64,000 nt of DNA from Paenirhodobacter hankyongi (GCF_003664585.1 NZ_RCHI01000005.1:210264-274263), one strand, 5' to 3'; positions 8,906-25,323 are shown, counted from the stretch's first letter. A program made the numbers and translations. Notes: generated from the letters alone by a model not told the origin.

Positions 8906-9387
8906 TGCTCGAGCTTCTCACCCCCCGCCGCCTCGTCGGCCTCGCCGCCTTCGGCTCTGCCGCGGTGCTGGTCGGCGCGCTGATCTTCCAGGCGATCGGC
9001 TACGCCCCTTGCGAGCTCTGCATCGAGCAGCGCTGGCCGCATCTGTTCGCCGCCCTTCTCGGCGCGGCGATGCTGCTGTTCCGCCTGCCGATGGGGCTGT
9101 CGCTTCTGGGCGCGCTTGCCGCGCTCACCACCTCGGTGATCGGCTTCTACCATTCGGGGGTCGAACGGCACATCTTCGCCGGCCCCGACGCCTGCACCTC
9201 GAACCCGGTGGGCGGCATGTCGGCGCAGGACCTTCTGGCGCAGATCCAGGCCGCGCCGCTGGTGCGCTGCGACGAGATCAGCTGGGAGATCTTCGGCATC
9301 ACCATGGCGAACCTGAACGCGGTCGGCTCGCTCGTCTTCGCCGGGATCTGGGTCTGGGCCTTCCTCAAGGCCCGCGCCACCGCCTGA
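8905..9387 (+). CDS. dsbB: Disulfide bond formation protein DsbB
   Basis: A 160-residue inner-membrane protein with four helices. It reoxidises periplasmic DsbA and passes electrons to quinones. The first redox pair is CELC (residues about 36-39); the second pair lies in the periplasmic loop (DACTSNP and VRCDE). The order in the family and the four-helix pattern are intact. It is translationally coupled to the upstream yqaA-type gene. No dsbA is present in the window. Confidence 0.9.
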   Translation: MLELLTPRRLVGLAAFGSAAVLVGALIFQAIGYAPCELCIEQRWPHLFAALLGAAMLLFRLPMGLSLLGALAALTTSVIGFYHSGVERHIFAGPDACTSNPVGGMSAQDLLAQIQAAPLVRCDEISWEIFGITMANLNAVGSLVFAGIWVWAFLKARATA

Positions 9388-9416
9388 GCCGCGCCGGTTT
9401 CCATCCGGGCGTGTCC

Positions 9417-9451
9417 TTGGGCTTTTTCTTGGCAAAAATACTCGAATCCGC
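9417..9451 (-). repeat. Dispersed intergenic element, copy 1
   Basis: On the minus strand it reads ATTCGAGTATTTTTGCCAAG followed by AAAAAGCCC. It shares the GAGTATTTNNGCCAAG-AAAAA core with six other copies in this window. Confidence 0.6.
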
Positions 9452-9480
9452 CGCCCGCGGCTTGTCCCGACGCTTCGAGA

Positions 9481-9510
9481 TTGCACCCAAACCGTTGGAT
9501 CGGCTATAAG
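9481..9510 (+). promoter_or_regulatory. Probable gyrA promoter
   Basis: TTGCAC (9481-9486) and TATAAG (9505-9510) are separated by 18 nt, 34 nt before the gyrA start codon. Confidence 0.6.
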
Positions 9511-9543
9511 ACCGCCAACAAGATCTAGAAGAAGAAGACGCGC

Positions 9544-12288
<2,745 letters not shown>

Positions 12289-12320
12289 CCCCCTGAAGGG
12301 GGCTATTGATGAGGTGCATG

Positions 12321-13022
12321 ATGCAGAAAAAACTTCTTCTCGCGCTTTGCGCAGCCGGGCTGCTGCCGCAGACCGGCATGGCCGAGGTGACCGGTGCCGA
12401 GGTCGGGTTCCACTACTCGACCTTCGCCGATGCCGACGCGAATGACATGAACAAGGCCACGCTCGGTGGCGCGCTCGAATACGCCTTCGCGCCGCAGTTC
12501 ACCGCGCAGGCCGACCTGTCGCAGCGCTACTACGGGCTGACCAACTGGGATGGCACCACCTTCACCCTGCACGGCAGCTATCGCCCGACCGGCGAAATGG
12601 CGGCGGGTGCCTTTGTCGGTCACGACTGGCTCGACAATCAGGACGTGGTCTATTACGGCCTCGAATTCGCCAACAAGGTGAACAACATCTCCTACGAGGC
12701 GGCGTTCACCCACTTCGACAGCATGGGCAAGAACGCCAACGGCATCACCCTGCGCGGCGGCTATGAAGTGAACCAGCAGCTCGGCCTCGGCGGTCGCTTC
12801 GACGTCGTCCATGGTCAGGGTAACGACAACTACCGCATCAGCGGCACCGCCGATTACCAGATCTCCCCCGGCCTGATGGCCACGGGTGAACTCGGCTTCT
12901 ACGACGGCGACGGCATGCCGGCCGAAAGCTTTGTCGGCGTCGGCGTGAAAGCCACCTTCGGCAACAACAACGGCGTGACCTTCGGTGGCCGTGGCCTGCA
13001 GGACTTCCTGCCCGGGCTCTGA
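12321..13022 (+). CDS. Outer-membrane beta-barrel-type protein
   Basis: A 233-residue exported protein. The signal peptide MQKKLLLALCAAGLLPQTGMA is followed by predicted beta strands of alternating polarity and no cysteines. It resembles the small porin-like proteins of Rhodobacterales, but no specific family is identified. The ATG at 12321 is chosen because GAGG lies 6 nt upstream; an in-frame TTG at 12306 and ATGs at 12309 and 12318 are alternatives that would spoil the signal peptide. It begins only 32 nt after gyrA and ends in a double terminator. Confidence 0.75.
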   Translation: MQKKLLLALCAAGLLPQTGMAEVTGAEVGFHYSTFADADANDMNKATLGGALEYAFAPQFTAQADLSQRYYGLTNWDGTTFTLHGSYRPTGEMAAGAFVGHDWLDNQDVVYYGLEFANKVNNISYEAAFTHFDSMGKNANGITLRGGYEVNQQLGLGGRFDVVHGQGNDNYRISGTADYQISPGLMATGELGFYDGDGMPAESFVGVGVKATFGNNNGVTFGGRGLQDFLPGL

Positions 13023-13035
13023 GCCCCTGCACCTT

Positions 13036-13090
13036 GACGCCCCTCCGGGGGCGTCTGCGGCGCCCTCCCCGCGAGGGCGCTTTCCTTTTT
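13036..13090 (+). terminator. Tandem-hairpin intrinsic terminator
   Basis: Two 8-bp hairpins (13036-13043/13048-13055 and 13060-13067/13073-13080) are followed by TTTCCTTTTT. It ends the transcript of the outer-membrane-type gene and probably of gyrA. Confidence 0.88.
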
Positions 13091-13115
13091 CCGCAAGCCA
13101 CCGTAAACGGACCCC

Positions 13116-14459
13116 ATGAGCGAGACACTTCACATCATCGGCGGCGGCATGGCCGGATCGGAAGCCGCCTGGCAGGCCGCGCAGGCTGGCGTTCCCGTCG
13201 TGCTGCACGAGATGCGGCCCAAGGTCGCCACCTTCGCGCATCAGAGCGGCGATTTTGCCGAAATGGTCTGTTCGAACTCGTTCCGCTCGGATGATGACGA
13301 GCGCAACGCCGTGGGCCTGCTGCATTGGGAAATGCGCGCCGCGGGCGGGCTGATCATGACCACCGCCGACCGCCATTCCCTGCCCGCCGGCGGCGCCCTG
13401 GCCGTCGACCGCGAGGCGTTCTCGCAGGCGGTGACGGCGGCGCTGCGGTCGCACCCGCTGATCTCCTTCGCCGAGGATGAAGTCACCGAGCTGCCCGCCT
13501 CGGGCCACTGGATCGTCGCCACCGGGCCGCTGACCTCGGGCGCACTCGCCGAAAGCATCCGCACCACCACCGGGGCCGAGAGCCTGGCCTTCTTCGACGC
13601 GATCGCGCCGATCGTCTATGCCGAGACGATCGACATGGACATCGCCTGGCGGCAAAGCCGCTACGACAAGGGCGAGACCGAGGAAGAGCGCACCGCCTAT
13701 ATCAACTGCCCGATGACCAAGGCCGAATACGAGGCCTTCATCGACGCGCTGCTCGCCGCCGAGAAGACCGAGTTCCACGAAGGCGAGACGGCGGGGTACT
13801 TCGACGGTTGCCTGCCGATCGAGGTGATGGCCGAGCGCGGCCGCGAGACGCTGCGCCACGGGCCGATGAAGCCCGTCGGCCTGACCAACGCGCACAAGCC
13901 CGAGGAAAAGGCCTATGCCGTGGTGCAGCTGCGCCGCGACAATGCGCTCGGCACGCTCTACAACATCGTCGGCTTCCAGACGAAGATGAAGTACGGTGCG
14001 CAATCCTCTGTATTCAAGATGATTCCTGGGCTGCAGAACGCCAGTTTCGCGCGCCTTGGCGGGATTCATCGCAACACTTTCATCAACTCGCCGACGTTGC
14101 TTGACGACCAGATGCGGCTGAAGCTGCGGCCGAACCTGCGTTTTGCCGGGCAGATCACCGGCGTCGAGGGCTATGTCGAAAGCGCGGCGATGGGGCTTCT
14201 GGCCGGCCGCATGGCCGCGGCCGAGATCAAGGGCGGCTGCCTGCCGCCGCCCGCGCCCGAAACCGCCATGGGCAGTCTGGTGAACCACATCACCGGCGGC
14301 GCCGAGGCGAAAAGCTTCCAGCCGATGAACGTGAACTTCGGCCTCTTCCCGCCGCTCGAGGAAGCCCGCGGCGGCCGCAAGGGCCGCAAGGACCGCTACA
14401 AGGGCTATACCGACCGGGCGAAAGAGCTGTTCACGCATTGGCTTGCGGCGCAGGGCTGA
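13116..14459 (+). CDS. trmFO: Folate/FAD-dependent tRNA (uracil-54-C5)-methyltransferase
   Basis: A 447-residue flavoprotein that makes ribothymidine at tRNA position 54, using methylenetetrahydrofolate as carbon donor. The N-terminal dinucleotide fold is [12 protein letters not shown], and the family motif CSNSFRSDD follows at about residue 50. Length fits TrmFO (formerly Gid). gluQ starts one nucleotide after its stop, so a tRNA-modification operon is likely. Confidence 0.96.
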   Translation: MSETLHIIGGGMAGSEAAWQAAQAGVPVVLHEMRPKVATFAHQSGDFAEMVCSNSFRSDDDERNAVGLLHWEMRAAGGLIMTTADRHSLPAGGALAVDREAFSQAVTAALRSHPLISFAEDEVTELPASGHWIVATGPLTSGALAESIRTTTGAESLAFFDAIAPIVYAETIDMDIAWRQSRYDKGETEEERTAYINCPMTKAEYEAFIDALLAAEKTEFHEGETAGYFDGCLPIEVMAERGRETLRHGPMKPVGLTNAHKPEEKAYAVVQLRRDNALGTLYNIVGFQTKMKYGAQSSVFKMIPGLQNASFARLGGIHRNTFINSPTLLDDQMRLKLRPNLRFAGQITGVEGYVESAAMGLLAGRMAAAEIKGGCLPPPAPETAMGSLVNHITGGAEAKSFQPMNVNFGLFPPLEEARGGRKGRKDRYKGYTDRAKELFTHWLAAQG

Positions 14460-14460
14460 G

Positions 14461-15297
14461 ATGATCACCCGGTTCGCGCCCTCGCCGACCGGGCCGCTGC
14501 ATCTGGGCCATGCCTATAGCGCGATCCTGGCCCATGACATGGCGCGCGCCGCCGGCGGGCAGTTCCTGCTGCGGATCGAGGACATCGACCGGCAGCGTTC
14601 CAAGCCCGAGTGGGAAGCGCAGATCCTGGACGATCTGCGCTGGCTCGGGCTGAGCTGGGACGGGCCGGTGATGCGCCAGTCAGAGCGCCTGAAGGTCTAT
14701 CGCGACTGCCTTGAAAAGCTGTGGAATTCCGGCTTCCTCTTCGCCTGCTCCTGCAGCCGCCGGGACATCGAGGCCGCAGCCTCGGCGCCGCAGGAAGGCG
14801 TGCCGCTCGGCCCTGACGGGATCGTCTATCCGGGCACCTGCCGGCTGACGTGCGCGCCGAAGCCCGGCGAACCGCTGCCCGACGCGGCGCTGCGGCTCTA
14901 TATGGATCGCGCTGCAACCGCCTGTTCCTTCACTGAAATCGGCGAGAAATACCGCGGCATCCATGCGATCACGCCCGAGCGGATGATCCGCGAGGTGGGC
15001 GACGTGGTGCTGGCGCGGCGCGATATGGGCACCTCGTATCACTTGTCGGTGGTGCTCGACGATGCGGCGCAGGGCGTCACCCTCGTGACCCGCGGCGAAG
15101 ACCTGTTCGAGGCGACGGCGATCCATGTCACGCTTCAGAAACTGCTTGAGCTTCCGGTGCCAACCTATTGTCATCACAAGTTGATCCGCGACGAGAATGG
15201 CAAGCGTCTGGCGAAGCGCGACGATGCCCGGGCCCTGGCGAAATACCGGGCCGAGGGGGCGACCCCGGCCGATATCCGCCGTCTGGTCGGGCTTTAG
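14461..15297 (+). CDS. gluQ: Glutamyl-Q tRNA(Asp) synthetase
   Basis: A 278-residue truncated class I synthetase homologue without an anticodon-binding domain. It attaches glutamate to the queuosine base of tRNA-Asp. The HIGH-like motif is HLGH in FAPSPTGPLHLGHA, zinc-type cysteines are in CSCSRRD and YPGTCRLTC, and the KMSKS-like motif is KRLAKRD. The start is one base after the trmFO stop. It runs convergent to hisI, with only 2 nt between the stops. Confidence 0.95.
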   Translation: MITRFAPSPTGPLHLGHAYSAILAHDMARAAGGQFLLRIEDIDRQRSKPEWEAQILDDLRWLGLSWDGPVMRQSERLKVYRDCLEKLWNSGFLFACSCSRRDIEAAASAPQEGVPLGPDGIVYPGTCRLTCAPKPGEPLPDAALRLYMDRAATACSFTEIGEKYRGIHAITPERMIREVGDVVLARRDMGTSYHLSVVLDDAAQGVTLVTRGEDLFEATAIHVTLQKLLELPVPTYCHHKLIRDENGKRLAKRDDARALAKYRAEGATPADIRRLVGL

Positions 15298-15299
15298 AC

Positions 15300-15659
15300 T
15301 TACGCCATCGGCTTCAGGATCTCGACCTCGTCGCCCTGGCGCAGCGCGGTGTAGAAGCACGAGCGGCGGTTGGTGTGACAGGCCGGGCCGGTCTGGTCGA
15401 CCAACAGCAGCAGGCAATCACGGTCGCAGTCGATGCGCAGCTCGACCAGCCGCTGCACGTGGCCCGAGCTTTCGCCCTTCGCCCAGAACCCCTGGCGCGA
15501 GCGCGACCAATAGGTCACCTGCCCGGTCTCGAGCGTGCGCGCGAGGCTTTCGGCGTTCATCCAGGCCATCATCAGCACATCCCCGGTCGCCGCGTCCTGC
15601 GCGATTGCCGGGATCAGGCCGTTGGCGTCGTATTTCAGCGTGGCGGTGTCGAAACTCAT
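15300..15659 (-). CDS. hisI: Phosphoribosyl-AMP cyclohydrolase
   Basis: A 119-residue zinc- and magnesium-dependent enzyme of histidine synthesis that opens the purine ring of phosphoribosyl-AMP. It has the hallmark metal site [19 protein letters not shown] and [10 protein letters not shown]. It stands alone, unfused to hisE and away from other his genes, as is usual in this group. Confidence 0.96.
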   Translation of the reverse strand: MSFDTATLKYDANGLIPAIAQDAATGDVLMMAWMNAESLARTLETGQVTYWSRSRQGFWAKGESSGHVQRLVELRIDCDRDCLLLLVDQTGPACHTNRRSCFYTALRQGDEVEILKPMA

Positions 15660-15719
15660 CGGGCTTTCCTTGCGCGTTGTGGCGTCCTATCTAACCTGCG
15701 CAACCCCGGGGGAAAAGCC

Positions 15720-16160
15720 ATGAGCGACGCCGATCTGTTCAAGCTCTATTCGCAGCGCATTCTGGCGCTGGCGGCCGACATCCCCTTTACCGAGCCGCTC
15801 GCCACCCCGGATGCAAGCGCCCGCAAGCGCGCGCCGCTCTGCGGCTCGACCGTGGCCGTTTCGCTGACGCTGAAGGACGGGCGGATCACCGGCTACAGCC
15901 AGCAGGTGCATGCCTGCGCACTTGGTCAGGCCTCGGCCGCGATCTTCGGCGCGGCGGTGATCGGGCGCACGCGTGACGAGGTGGCGGCGTTGCGCGATGC
16001 GCTGGCGGCGATGCTGACAGGCGGGCCGGTGCCGGCCGCGCCCTTCGGCGAATACGAAGTGCTGCAGGCCGCGCGCGACTATCCGAACCGCCACGCCTCG
16101 ATCCTGCTCGCCCCCGAGGCGACGCTCGAGGCGCTTGACGCGGCGGCGAAGGCCGCCTGA
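15720..16160 (+). CDS. IscU/NifU-N-like iron-sulfur scaffold protein
   Basis: A 146-residue NifU_N-family protein. Two of the three cluster cysteines are visible, PLCGS (about residue 41) and HACALGQ (about 65). The usual third position reads YPNRHASILL and has no cysteine. It may therefore bind a cluster with another ligand or act as an adaptor rather than a classic scaffold. The start ATG at 15720 lies 60 nt from the divergent hisI start. Confidence 0.75.
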   Translation: MSDADLFKLYSQRILALAADIPFTEPLATPDASARKRAPLCGSTVAVSLTLKDGRITGYSQQVHACALGQASAAIFGAAVIGRTRDEVAALRDALAAMLTGGPVPAAPFGEYEVLQAARDYPNRHASILLAPEATLEALDAAAKAA

Positions 16161-16180
16161 TCCCCTTTCCCAGTCGAGAT

Positions 16181-16211
16181 AAAAAAACGCCGCCATCCGA
16201 AGATGACGGCG
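16181..16211 (-). terminator. Intrinsic terminator of the micro-ORF/recG side
   Basis: On the minus strand, a 10-bp stem with one G-U pair (16202-16211 with 16188-16197) closes a TTCG tetraloop and is followed by seven T. Confidence 0.92.
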
Positions 16212-16311
16212 CAGGAGCGCTTTCGGGGGGCGGAACCCCTCTTTGGACAGGCGGCCGCACATCGGGGACAGAGGCGGCAGCGAAAGCGCGAGGCAGTGAA
16301 CAGGGCCGGGC

Positions 16312-16434
16312 TCAGAACAGCCCGGGCAGATAGAGAACCGCGACAAAAGTCACGCAGAGCGAAAGGGCGCCCAGGGCGTCGTGCAGCAGAGTGTTCGGCA
16401 GACGGCCGAGGGTGGCATTCAGATCCTTGCGCAT
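16312..16434 (-). CDS. 40-residue single-helix membrane micro-protein, candidate SOS-induced gene
   Basis: A 40-residue frame with a short charged amphipathic N-terminus (MRKDLNATLGRLPN) and one C-terminal transmembrane helix (about 19-37, LGALSLCVTFVAVLYL). An excellent ribosome binding site, AAAGGAGT, precedes the ATG. A LexA-type box lies 58-73 nt upstream, and a strong terminator follows 100 nt after the stop, so it looks like a self-contained transcript. No family is recognised. By analogy with the SOS-induced small membrane division inhibitor SidA of Caulobacter it could delay division after DNA damage; that is inference from size, topology and box, not sequence similarity. Confidence 0.7.
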   Translation of the reverse strand: MRKDLNATLGRLPNTLLHDALGALSLCVTFVAVLYLPGLF

Positions 16435-16492
16435 TCCGTACTCCTTTCGTTCCTGTTGCTATTTTGTTCTCATATCCCGTTCCGCAAGTAAA

Positions 16493-16507
16493 GAACTTTT
16501 TGAGAAC
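16493..16507 (-). promoter_or_regulatory. LexA (SOS) box, alphaproteobacterial type
   Basis: Read on the minus strand: GTTCTCAAAAAGTTC, an exact GTTC-N7-GTTC, the operator known for LexA of Rhodobacter and other Alphaproteobacteria. It overlaps a perfect inverted repeat, TTGAGAA-CAT-TTCTCAA (16500-16516), that runs into the last codons of recG. It lies directly upstream of the 40-residue frame. Confidence 0.75.
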
Positions 16508-16512
16508 ATTTC

Positions 16513-20882
<4,370 letters not shown>

Positions 20883-20907
20883 TCAGCCGAGGGAAGCGTC
20901 CAGAGCC

Positions 20908-21621
20908 TCAGGCCCCCATGGCGACGCGACTGCCGATCGCGCCGTGATCGGGGTCGCGCAACACATAGCCGCGGCCCCAGACTGTCTCGATATAGTTTTC
21001 TCCGTCGGTCACTTCCGACAGTTTCTTGCGCAGCTTGCAGATGAAGACGTCGATGATCTTGAGTTCAGGCTCGTCCATGCCGCCATAGAGATGGTTGAGG
21101 AACATCTCCTTGGTCAGGGTGGTGCCCTTGCGCAGGCTGAGCAGTTCGAGCATCTGGTATTCCTTGCCGGTCAGATGCACCGGGCGCCCACCCGCCTCGA
21201 CCGTCTTCGCATCGAGGTTGACCGCGATCTTGCCGGTGCGGATCACCGATTGCGAATGGCCCTTCGAGCGGCGGATGATCGCGTGAATGCGCGCGATCAG
21301 CTCCTCGCGGTGGAAGGGTTTCGTCATGTAATCATCGGCGCCGAAGCCGAAGCCCTTGATCTTGTTCTCGGTGTCATCGGCACCCGTCAGGATCAGGATC
21401 GGCGTGTCCACACGGGCAAGGCGCAGCTGGCGCAGCACCTCGAGCCCGTTGATGTCGGGCAGGTTCAGATCGAGCAGGATCAGGTCATAGTCATAGAGCT
21501 TGGCAAGGTCGATTCCCTCCTCGCCCAGATCCGTGCAATACACGTTCAGGTTCGCATGGGTCAGCATGAGCTCGATGCTGCGCGAGGTCGTGGGGTCATC
21601 CTCTACCAGCAAGATCCGCAT
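20908..21621 (-). CDS. ctrA: Cell-cycle master response regulator CtrA
   Basis: A 237-residue OmpR-type regulator with receiver domain (phospho-acceptor Asp51 in [10 protein letters not shown]) and winged-helix DNA-binding domain ([24 protein letters not shown]). In Rhodobacterales it controls flagella, gene transfer agents and other non-essential traits; in Caulobacter, replication and division. A TTAA-N7-TTAC site lies 53-68 nt upstream, suggesting autoregulation. Just upstream, on the same strand, lies the gene for its presumed inhibitor SciP. Confidence 0.96.
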   Translation of the reverse strand: MRILLVEDDPTTSRSIELMLTHANLNVYCTDLGEEGIDLAKLYDYDLILLDLNLPDINGLEVLRQLRLARVDTPILILTGADDTENKIKGFGFGADDYMTKPFHREELIARIHAIIRRSKGHSQSVIRTGKIAVNLDAKTVEAGGRPVHLTGKEYQMLELLSLRKGTTLTKEMFLNHLYGGMDEPELKIIDVFICKLRKKLSEVTDGENYIETVWGRGYVLRDPDHGAIGSRVAMGA

Positions 21622-21674
21622 CGTCAGTCCTCCGCATTCGTCCCTCGATCGCTCTCGAGACTCGCATCAAGTGG

Positions 21675-21689
21675 TTAACACCTCCTTAC
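21675..21689. promoter_or_regulatory. CtrA-box-like site upstream of ctrA
   Basis: TTAACACCTCCTTAC is TTAA-N7-TTAC, one base from the TTAA-N7-TTAA CtrA consensus. It sits between sciP and ctrA. Confidence 0.5.
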
Positions 21690-21716
21690 TGTTGCATCTT
21701 TTTGCCGTTGCGCAAC

Positions 21717-21995
21717 CTAAAGTTGTCTGTATTTCTGGATCGCCGTTACTTTCAGCCCCGCAACCCCGTGTTTTTGCACTGCTTCCGTCCAAAGATCGAA
21801 CTCCTCGTCGGAGAGTTCATAGCGTTGCAGAACCTCCGCGCGGGGAATCAACCCATAGGCAACCGCCTGCACCAGCACAGCCTTGCGCGAAGCCACCCAT
21901 CGGCGCGTATCCTTCGGCGGCAGGTCCGCGCGCGTCAGGATGGTGCCGTCTGGCAAGGTGACCGAACGTGGGCCATCGACTTTCTTCAGATACAT
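21717..21995 (-). CDS. sciP: DUF1153 protein, CtrA inhibitor SciP
   Basis: A 92-residue helix-turn-helix protein of the DUF1153 family. It contains GPRSVTLPDGTILTRADLPP followed by the helix-rich RRWVASRKAVLVQAV region. In Caulobacter SciP binds CtrA and DNA and blocks CtrA-activated promoters. Its position 95 nt upstream of ctrA, same strand, makes functional linkage likely. The DNA between the two genes carries the CtrA-like box, so ctrA probably has its own promoter. Confidence 0.88.
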   Translation of the reverse strand: MYLKKVDGPRSVTLPDGTILTRADLPPKDTRRWVASRKAVLVQAVAYGLIPRAEVLQRYELSDEEFDLWTEAVQKHGVAGLKVTAIQKYRQL

Positions 21996-22079
21996 GGCTC
22001 TCCCCTCCGACCTTCCGTCCCCGAAATCTTGCGGCCCCTACCATGAGCCCACGGTCTTAACGACGGGTGAAGCCAAGGG

Positions 22080-22107
22080 TTGTGACCGCAGCGGTTTTTC
22101 CTATATT
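22080..22107 (+). promoter_or_regulatory. Probable mnmA promoter
   Basis: TTGTGA (22080-22085) and TATATT (22102-22107) with a 16-nt spacer, 30 nt before the mnmA start. Confidence 0.55.
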
Positions 22108-22136
22108 TCTGCGGGTCTGGTTAAAGGACCCTCGAA

Positions 22137-23291
22137 ATGAGCAAGGATTTGCCTGACGACATGCCGCTGAACTCGCTCGGCCTGCCGAAGCCCCCCGCCG
22201 AGACGCGAGTCGTGGTGGCGATGTCGGGTGGCGTCGACAGCTCGGTGGTGGCCGCGATGCTGGCCGAGGAAGGCTATGATGTCGTGGGCGTGACGCTGCA
22301 GCTTTACGACCATGGCGCCGCGCTGGCGAAAAAGGGCGCGTGCTGTGCCGGACAGGACATCCACGACGCCCGCCGCGTCGCCGAGACGATGGGCTTTCCG
22401 CATTACGTGCTCGATTACGAGAACACCTTCCGCGAGGCGGTGATCGAGGAATTCGCCGATGCCTATCTGGCCGGCGCCACCCCGGTGCCCTGCATCCGCT
22501 GCAACGAACGGGTGAAGTTCAAGGATCTGCTCGAGACCGCGAAGGATCTCGAGGCCGATTGCATGGCGACCGGCCATTACATCCAGCGCCGGATGGGCCC
22601 GAACGGGCCGGAACTCCATTGCGCGGCGGATCCGAACCGCGACCAGAGCTATTTCCTGTTTTCGACCACGCCCGAACAGCTGGCCTTCCTGCGCTTCCCG
22701 CTCGGTCATCTCGCCTCGAAGGCCGAGACCCGGGCGCTCGCCGCGAAATACGGCCTGCCGGTCGCCGACAAGCCCGACAGCCAGGACATCTGCTTCGTGC
22801 CGAACGGCAGCTACGCGAGCGTGATCGAGAAGCTGCGCCCGGGCGCCGCCGATCCGGGCGAGATCGTCGATCTGTCGGGCAAGGTGCTGGGCACGCATCG
22901 CGGCGTGATCCACTACACCATCGGCCAGCGCCGCGGCCTTGGCATCGGCGGCGGCGAGCCACTTTACGTCGTCAAGCTCGATCCCGGGACGCGGCGGGTG
23001 ATCGTCGGCCCGAAGGAGGCGCTTGCCACCCGCATCATCCCGGTGCGCGAGATCAACTGGCTGGGCGACGAGCCGCTGACCGCGCGGCCGGAATGGCACG
23101 TCTCGGTCAAGGTCCGCTCGACCCGGCCGCCGCGCGAAGCGATCGTGCGGCCGCTGAGCGCAACCGAGGCCGAGGTCGAGCTGCTCGACCCCGAGGAGGG
23201 CGTCAGCCCCGGCCAGGCCTGCGTCTTCTACGAGACCGGCGGCACCCGCATCCTGGGCGGCGGCTGGATCTGGAAGGGCCGCGCCGCCTGA
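22137..23291 (+). CDS. mnmA: tRNA-specific 2-thiouridylase MnmA
   Basis: A 384-residue ATP-pyrophosphatase that thiolates uridine-34 of tRNA-Glu, -Gln and -Lys. The PP-loop is SGGVDSS (about residues 31-37). Catalytic cysteines are in PCIRCN and DSQDICFVP. An additional GACCAGQD motif and the CxxC-like PCIRC make this a cysteine-rich variant, as usual in Alphaproteobacteria. It is monocistronic with a bidirectional terminator. Confidence 0.96.
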   Translation: MSKDLPDDMPLNSLGLPKPPAETRVVVAMSGGVDSSVVAAMLAEEGYDVVGVTLQLYDHGAALAKKGACCAGQDIHDARRVAETMGFPHYVLDYENTFREAVIEEFADAYLAGATPVPCIRCNERVKFKDLLETAKDLEADCMATGHYIQRRMGPNGPELHCAADPNRDQSYFLFSTTPEQLAFLRFPLGHLASKAETRALAAKYGLPVADKPDSQDICFVPNGSYASVIEKLRPGAADPGEIVDLSGKVLGTHRGVIHYTIGQRRGLGIGGGEPLYVVKLDPGTRRVIVGPKEALATRIIPVREINWLGDEPLTARPEWHVSVKVRSTRPPREAIVRPLSATEAEVELLDPEEGVSPGQACVFYETGGTRILGGGWIWKGRAA

Positions 23292-23326
23292 CCGCCCGGC
23301 CCCGGATGTCGAGACCCGCACACAGA

Positions 23327-23354
23327 AAAACCCCTCGCCGAGGCGAGGGGTTTT
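23327..23354. terminator. Bidirectional terminator between mnmA and phaC
   Basis: A 12-bp stem, AAAACCCCTCGC (23327-23338) with GCGAGGGGTTTT (23343-23354), with a CGAG loop. It has A and T tracts on both flanks and serves both convergent genes. Confidence 0.92.
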
Positions 23355-23370
23355 CCAGTTCAGCGGGGGC

Positions 23371-25323
23371 TCAGCGCACCATCACATAGGTGCCGGGGGC
23401 ATCGGCGAGCGGAGCATAACCCGCCTCCTCGTTGCCCATCGGCGGCGGTGCGCCATCCTCGATCCCCTGCGTCTCGCGCAGCCAGTCGGCCCAGGGCTGC
23501 CACCACGAGCCCGGAACCTTCGGCACGCTCGCCGCCCATTCCTTCGGCCCGGGATGCGCCCGGCCCGGCTCGTGCGTCATCATCCGGTATTTCGCCCGCG
23601 GGCTGCCCGGAGGAGCGACGATGCCGGTGTTGTGCCCGCCCGAGACCAGCGCAAAGGTCACGTCGCCGTGCATCAGGTAGGTCAGCTTGAACACCGAGTT
23701 CCAAGGCGCGATGTGGTCATGCTCGGTCGCCACGGCGAAGACCGGCGCCTTGATGTCCTGCAAGAAGATGTGCCCGCCGCCCGATTCCATCCGGCCATCG
23801 GCCAGATCGTTGTTCAGGAACAGCTTGCGCAGGTATTCCGAATGCATCTTGTAGGGCATCCGGGTGGCGTCCTTCGACCAGGCGCCCAGCGACGAGGCCG
23901 TCTCGCGCTCGCCCATCATGTATTCGCGCACCATGTGCGACCACACGAGGTCTTGCGACTTCAGCATCGAGAAGGTGCCGGCCATCGCTTCCTTGTCGAG
24001 ATAGCCCTCCTCCCACATCATGTCCTCGAGAAGCGCGAGCTGGTCCTCGCTGGTGAACAGGCTCAGCTCGCCCGCCTCGGTGAAGTCGACCTGCGCCGCC
24101 AGCATCGTCAGCGTCGCCAGCCGCTCGTCGCCGTCGCGCGCCATCGTCGCCGCGGTGACCGACAGCAGCGTGCCGCCAAGGCAATAGCCGAGGCCATGCA
24201 CCTTGTCCGAGCCGGTGATCGCCGTCACCGCGTCGATCGCCGCCATCACGCCCAGCTTGCGGTAATCGTCGAAGCCGAGATCGCGGTCCTCCTCGTCGGG
24301 GTTCTTCCAGCTGATGCAGAAGACGGTGAAGCCCTGGCCCACCAGCCAGTTGATCAGCGATTCCTGCTTCGTCAGGTCGAGGATGTAATACTTCATGATC
24401 CAGGCCGGCACGATCAGCAGCGGCACCGGATGCGTGACCTCGGTCGTCGGCGAGTATTGCAAAAGCTCGATCAGCCGGTTGCGGAACACCACCTTGCCCG
24501 GCGTCGCCGCGACCTCGCGCCCCGGCACGAAGACATCGGCCATCTCTTCCTGACCGGTCGCCTTCTTCACCAGATCCTCGGCGAAATACTGCGCGCCGCG
24601 CACCAGGTTACGCCCGCCCTCCTCGATCGTGCGCGCGATCAGCTGCGGGTTGGTGGCGAGGAAGTTCGACGGGGCGAACATGTCGAGCATCTGCCGGCCA
24701 TAGAATTCGACCAGCTTCTCGTGCTTCTTCTCGACGCCGGGAACGTCGGTCGTGGCTTTCGCCCACCATTGCTGGGCGAGCAGGAAGCTTTGCGACCAGT
24801 AGGAGAAGGGCAGCTTCGACCATTCCGGGCCGGCAAAGCGGCGGTCCTGCTTCAGCGGCTCGACACAGGGGGTGCCGTCATTCGCGACGCCGCCCATCTG
24901 GCACATCACCTCGGCGGCCAGACGCTGTGCCTTGCGCGCCGATTTCCAGGCAAGCTCGGCCTGCTTGCCGGGGCTGATCGCCAGATGCGAGGCCCAGTCG
25001 GCCCAGGCGAGCGACAGCGCGAGCGGCGACAACCCGCCCTCGGCCTTGCCCATCAGCGCGTGCACGTAATGATCGAGCTTGCGGAAGGATTCCTCGGCTG
25101 CGCGCTTCTCGGGCGTATCGCCCGCGATCCCGCTGCTCGTCACCACGGGAACCGGGAGCTGCGCCATCGGCGCCTCGACCGGGGTGGCGGGCTTTGCCGC
25201 CTTGGTCCTCGACCGCGGGGCGGGCTTCGCCGCCGGCGTTTCATCCGCGGTCAGAATCTCGTCCGACACCTGGGCGTCGGATTTGACGCGCTGGCCGCGC
25301 GTCTTGCGGAGGGTAGTGGTCAT
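23371..25323 (-). CDS. phaC: Class I polyhydroxyalkanoate synthase
   Basis: A 650-residue enzyme polymerising (R)-3-hydroxyacyl-CoA into PHA granules. The lipase-like box GYCLGG carries nucleophile Cys381; the charge relay Asp and His are in ATEHDHIAPW and SGGHNTGIV. An Ala/Pro/Lys-rich N-terminal extension (residues 1-60) precedes the PhaC N domain. It lies 50 nt downstream of the phasin gene on the same strand, with a stem-loop between, fitting strong phasin and weaker synthase expression from one transcript. Confidence 0.96.
   Translation of the reverse strand: MTTTLRKTRGQRVKSDAQVSDEILTADETPAAKPAPRSRTKAAKPATPVEAPMAQLPVPVVTSSGIAGDTPEKRAAEESFRKLDHYVHALMGKAEGGLSPLALSLAWADWASHLAISPGKQAELAWKSARKAQRLAAEVMCQMGGVANDGTPCVEPLKQDRRFAGPEWSKLPFSYWSQSFLLAQQWWAKATTDVPGVEKKHEKLVEFYGRQMLDMFAPSNFLATNPQLIARTIEEGGRNLVRGAQYFAEDLVKKATGQEEMADVFVPGREVAATPGKVVFRNRLIELLQYSPTTEVTHPVPLLIVPAWIMKYYILDLTKQESLINWLVGQGFTVFCISWKNPDEEDRDLGFDDYRKLGVMAAIDAVTAITGSDKVHGLGYCLGGTLLSVTAATMARDGDERLATLTMLAAQVDFTEAGELSLFTSEDQLALLEDMMWEEGYLDKEAMAGTFSMLKSQDLVWSHMVREYMMGERETASSLGAWSKDATRMPYKMHSEYLRKLFLNNDLADGRMESGGGHIFLQDIKAPVFAVATEHDHIAPWNSVFKLTYLMHGDVTFALVSGGHNTGIVAPPGSPRAKYRMMTHEPGRAHPGPKEWAASVPKVPGSWWQPWADWLRETQGIEDGAPPPMGNEEAGYAPLADAPGTYVMVR

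Noticed and set aside
16465..16482. Second GTTC..GTTC pair upstream of the micro-ORF
   Set aside because: The spacing is nine nucleotides, not the seven required of the LexA box.
22050..22136. CtrA sites upstream of mnmA/sciP
   Set aside because: Single TTAA sequences occur, but none has a second half-site at seven nucleotides.
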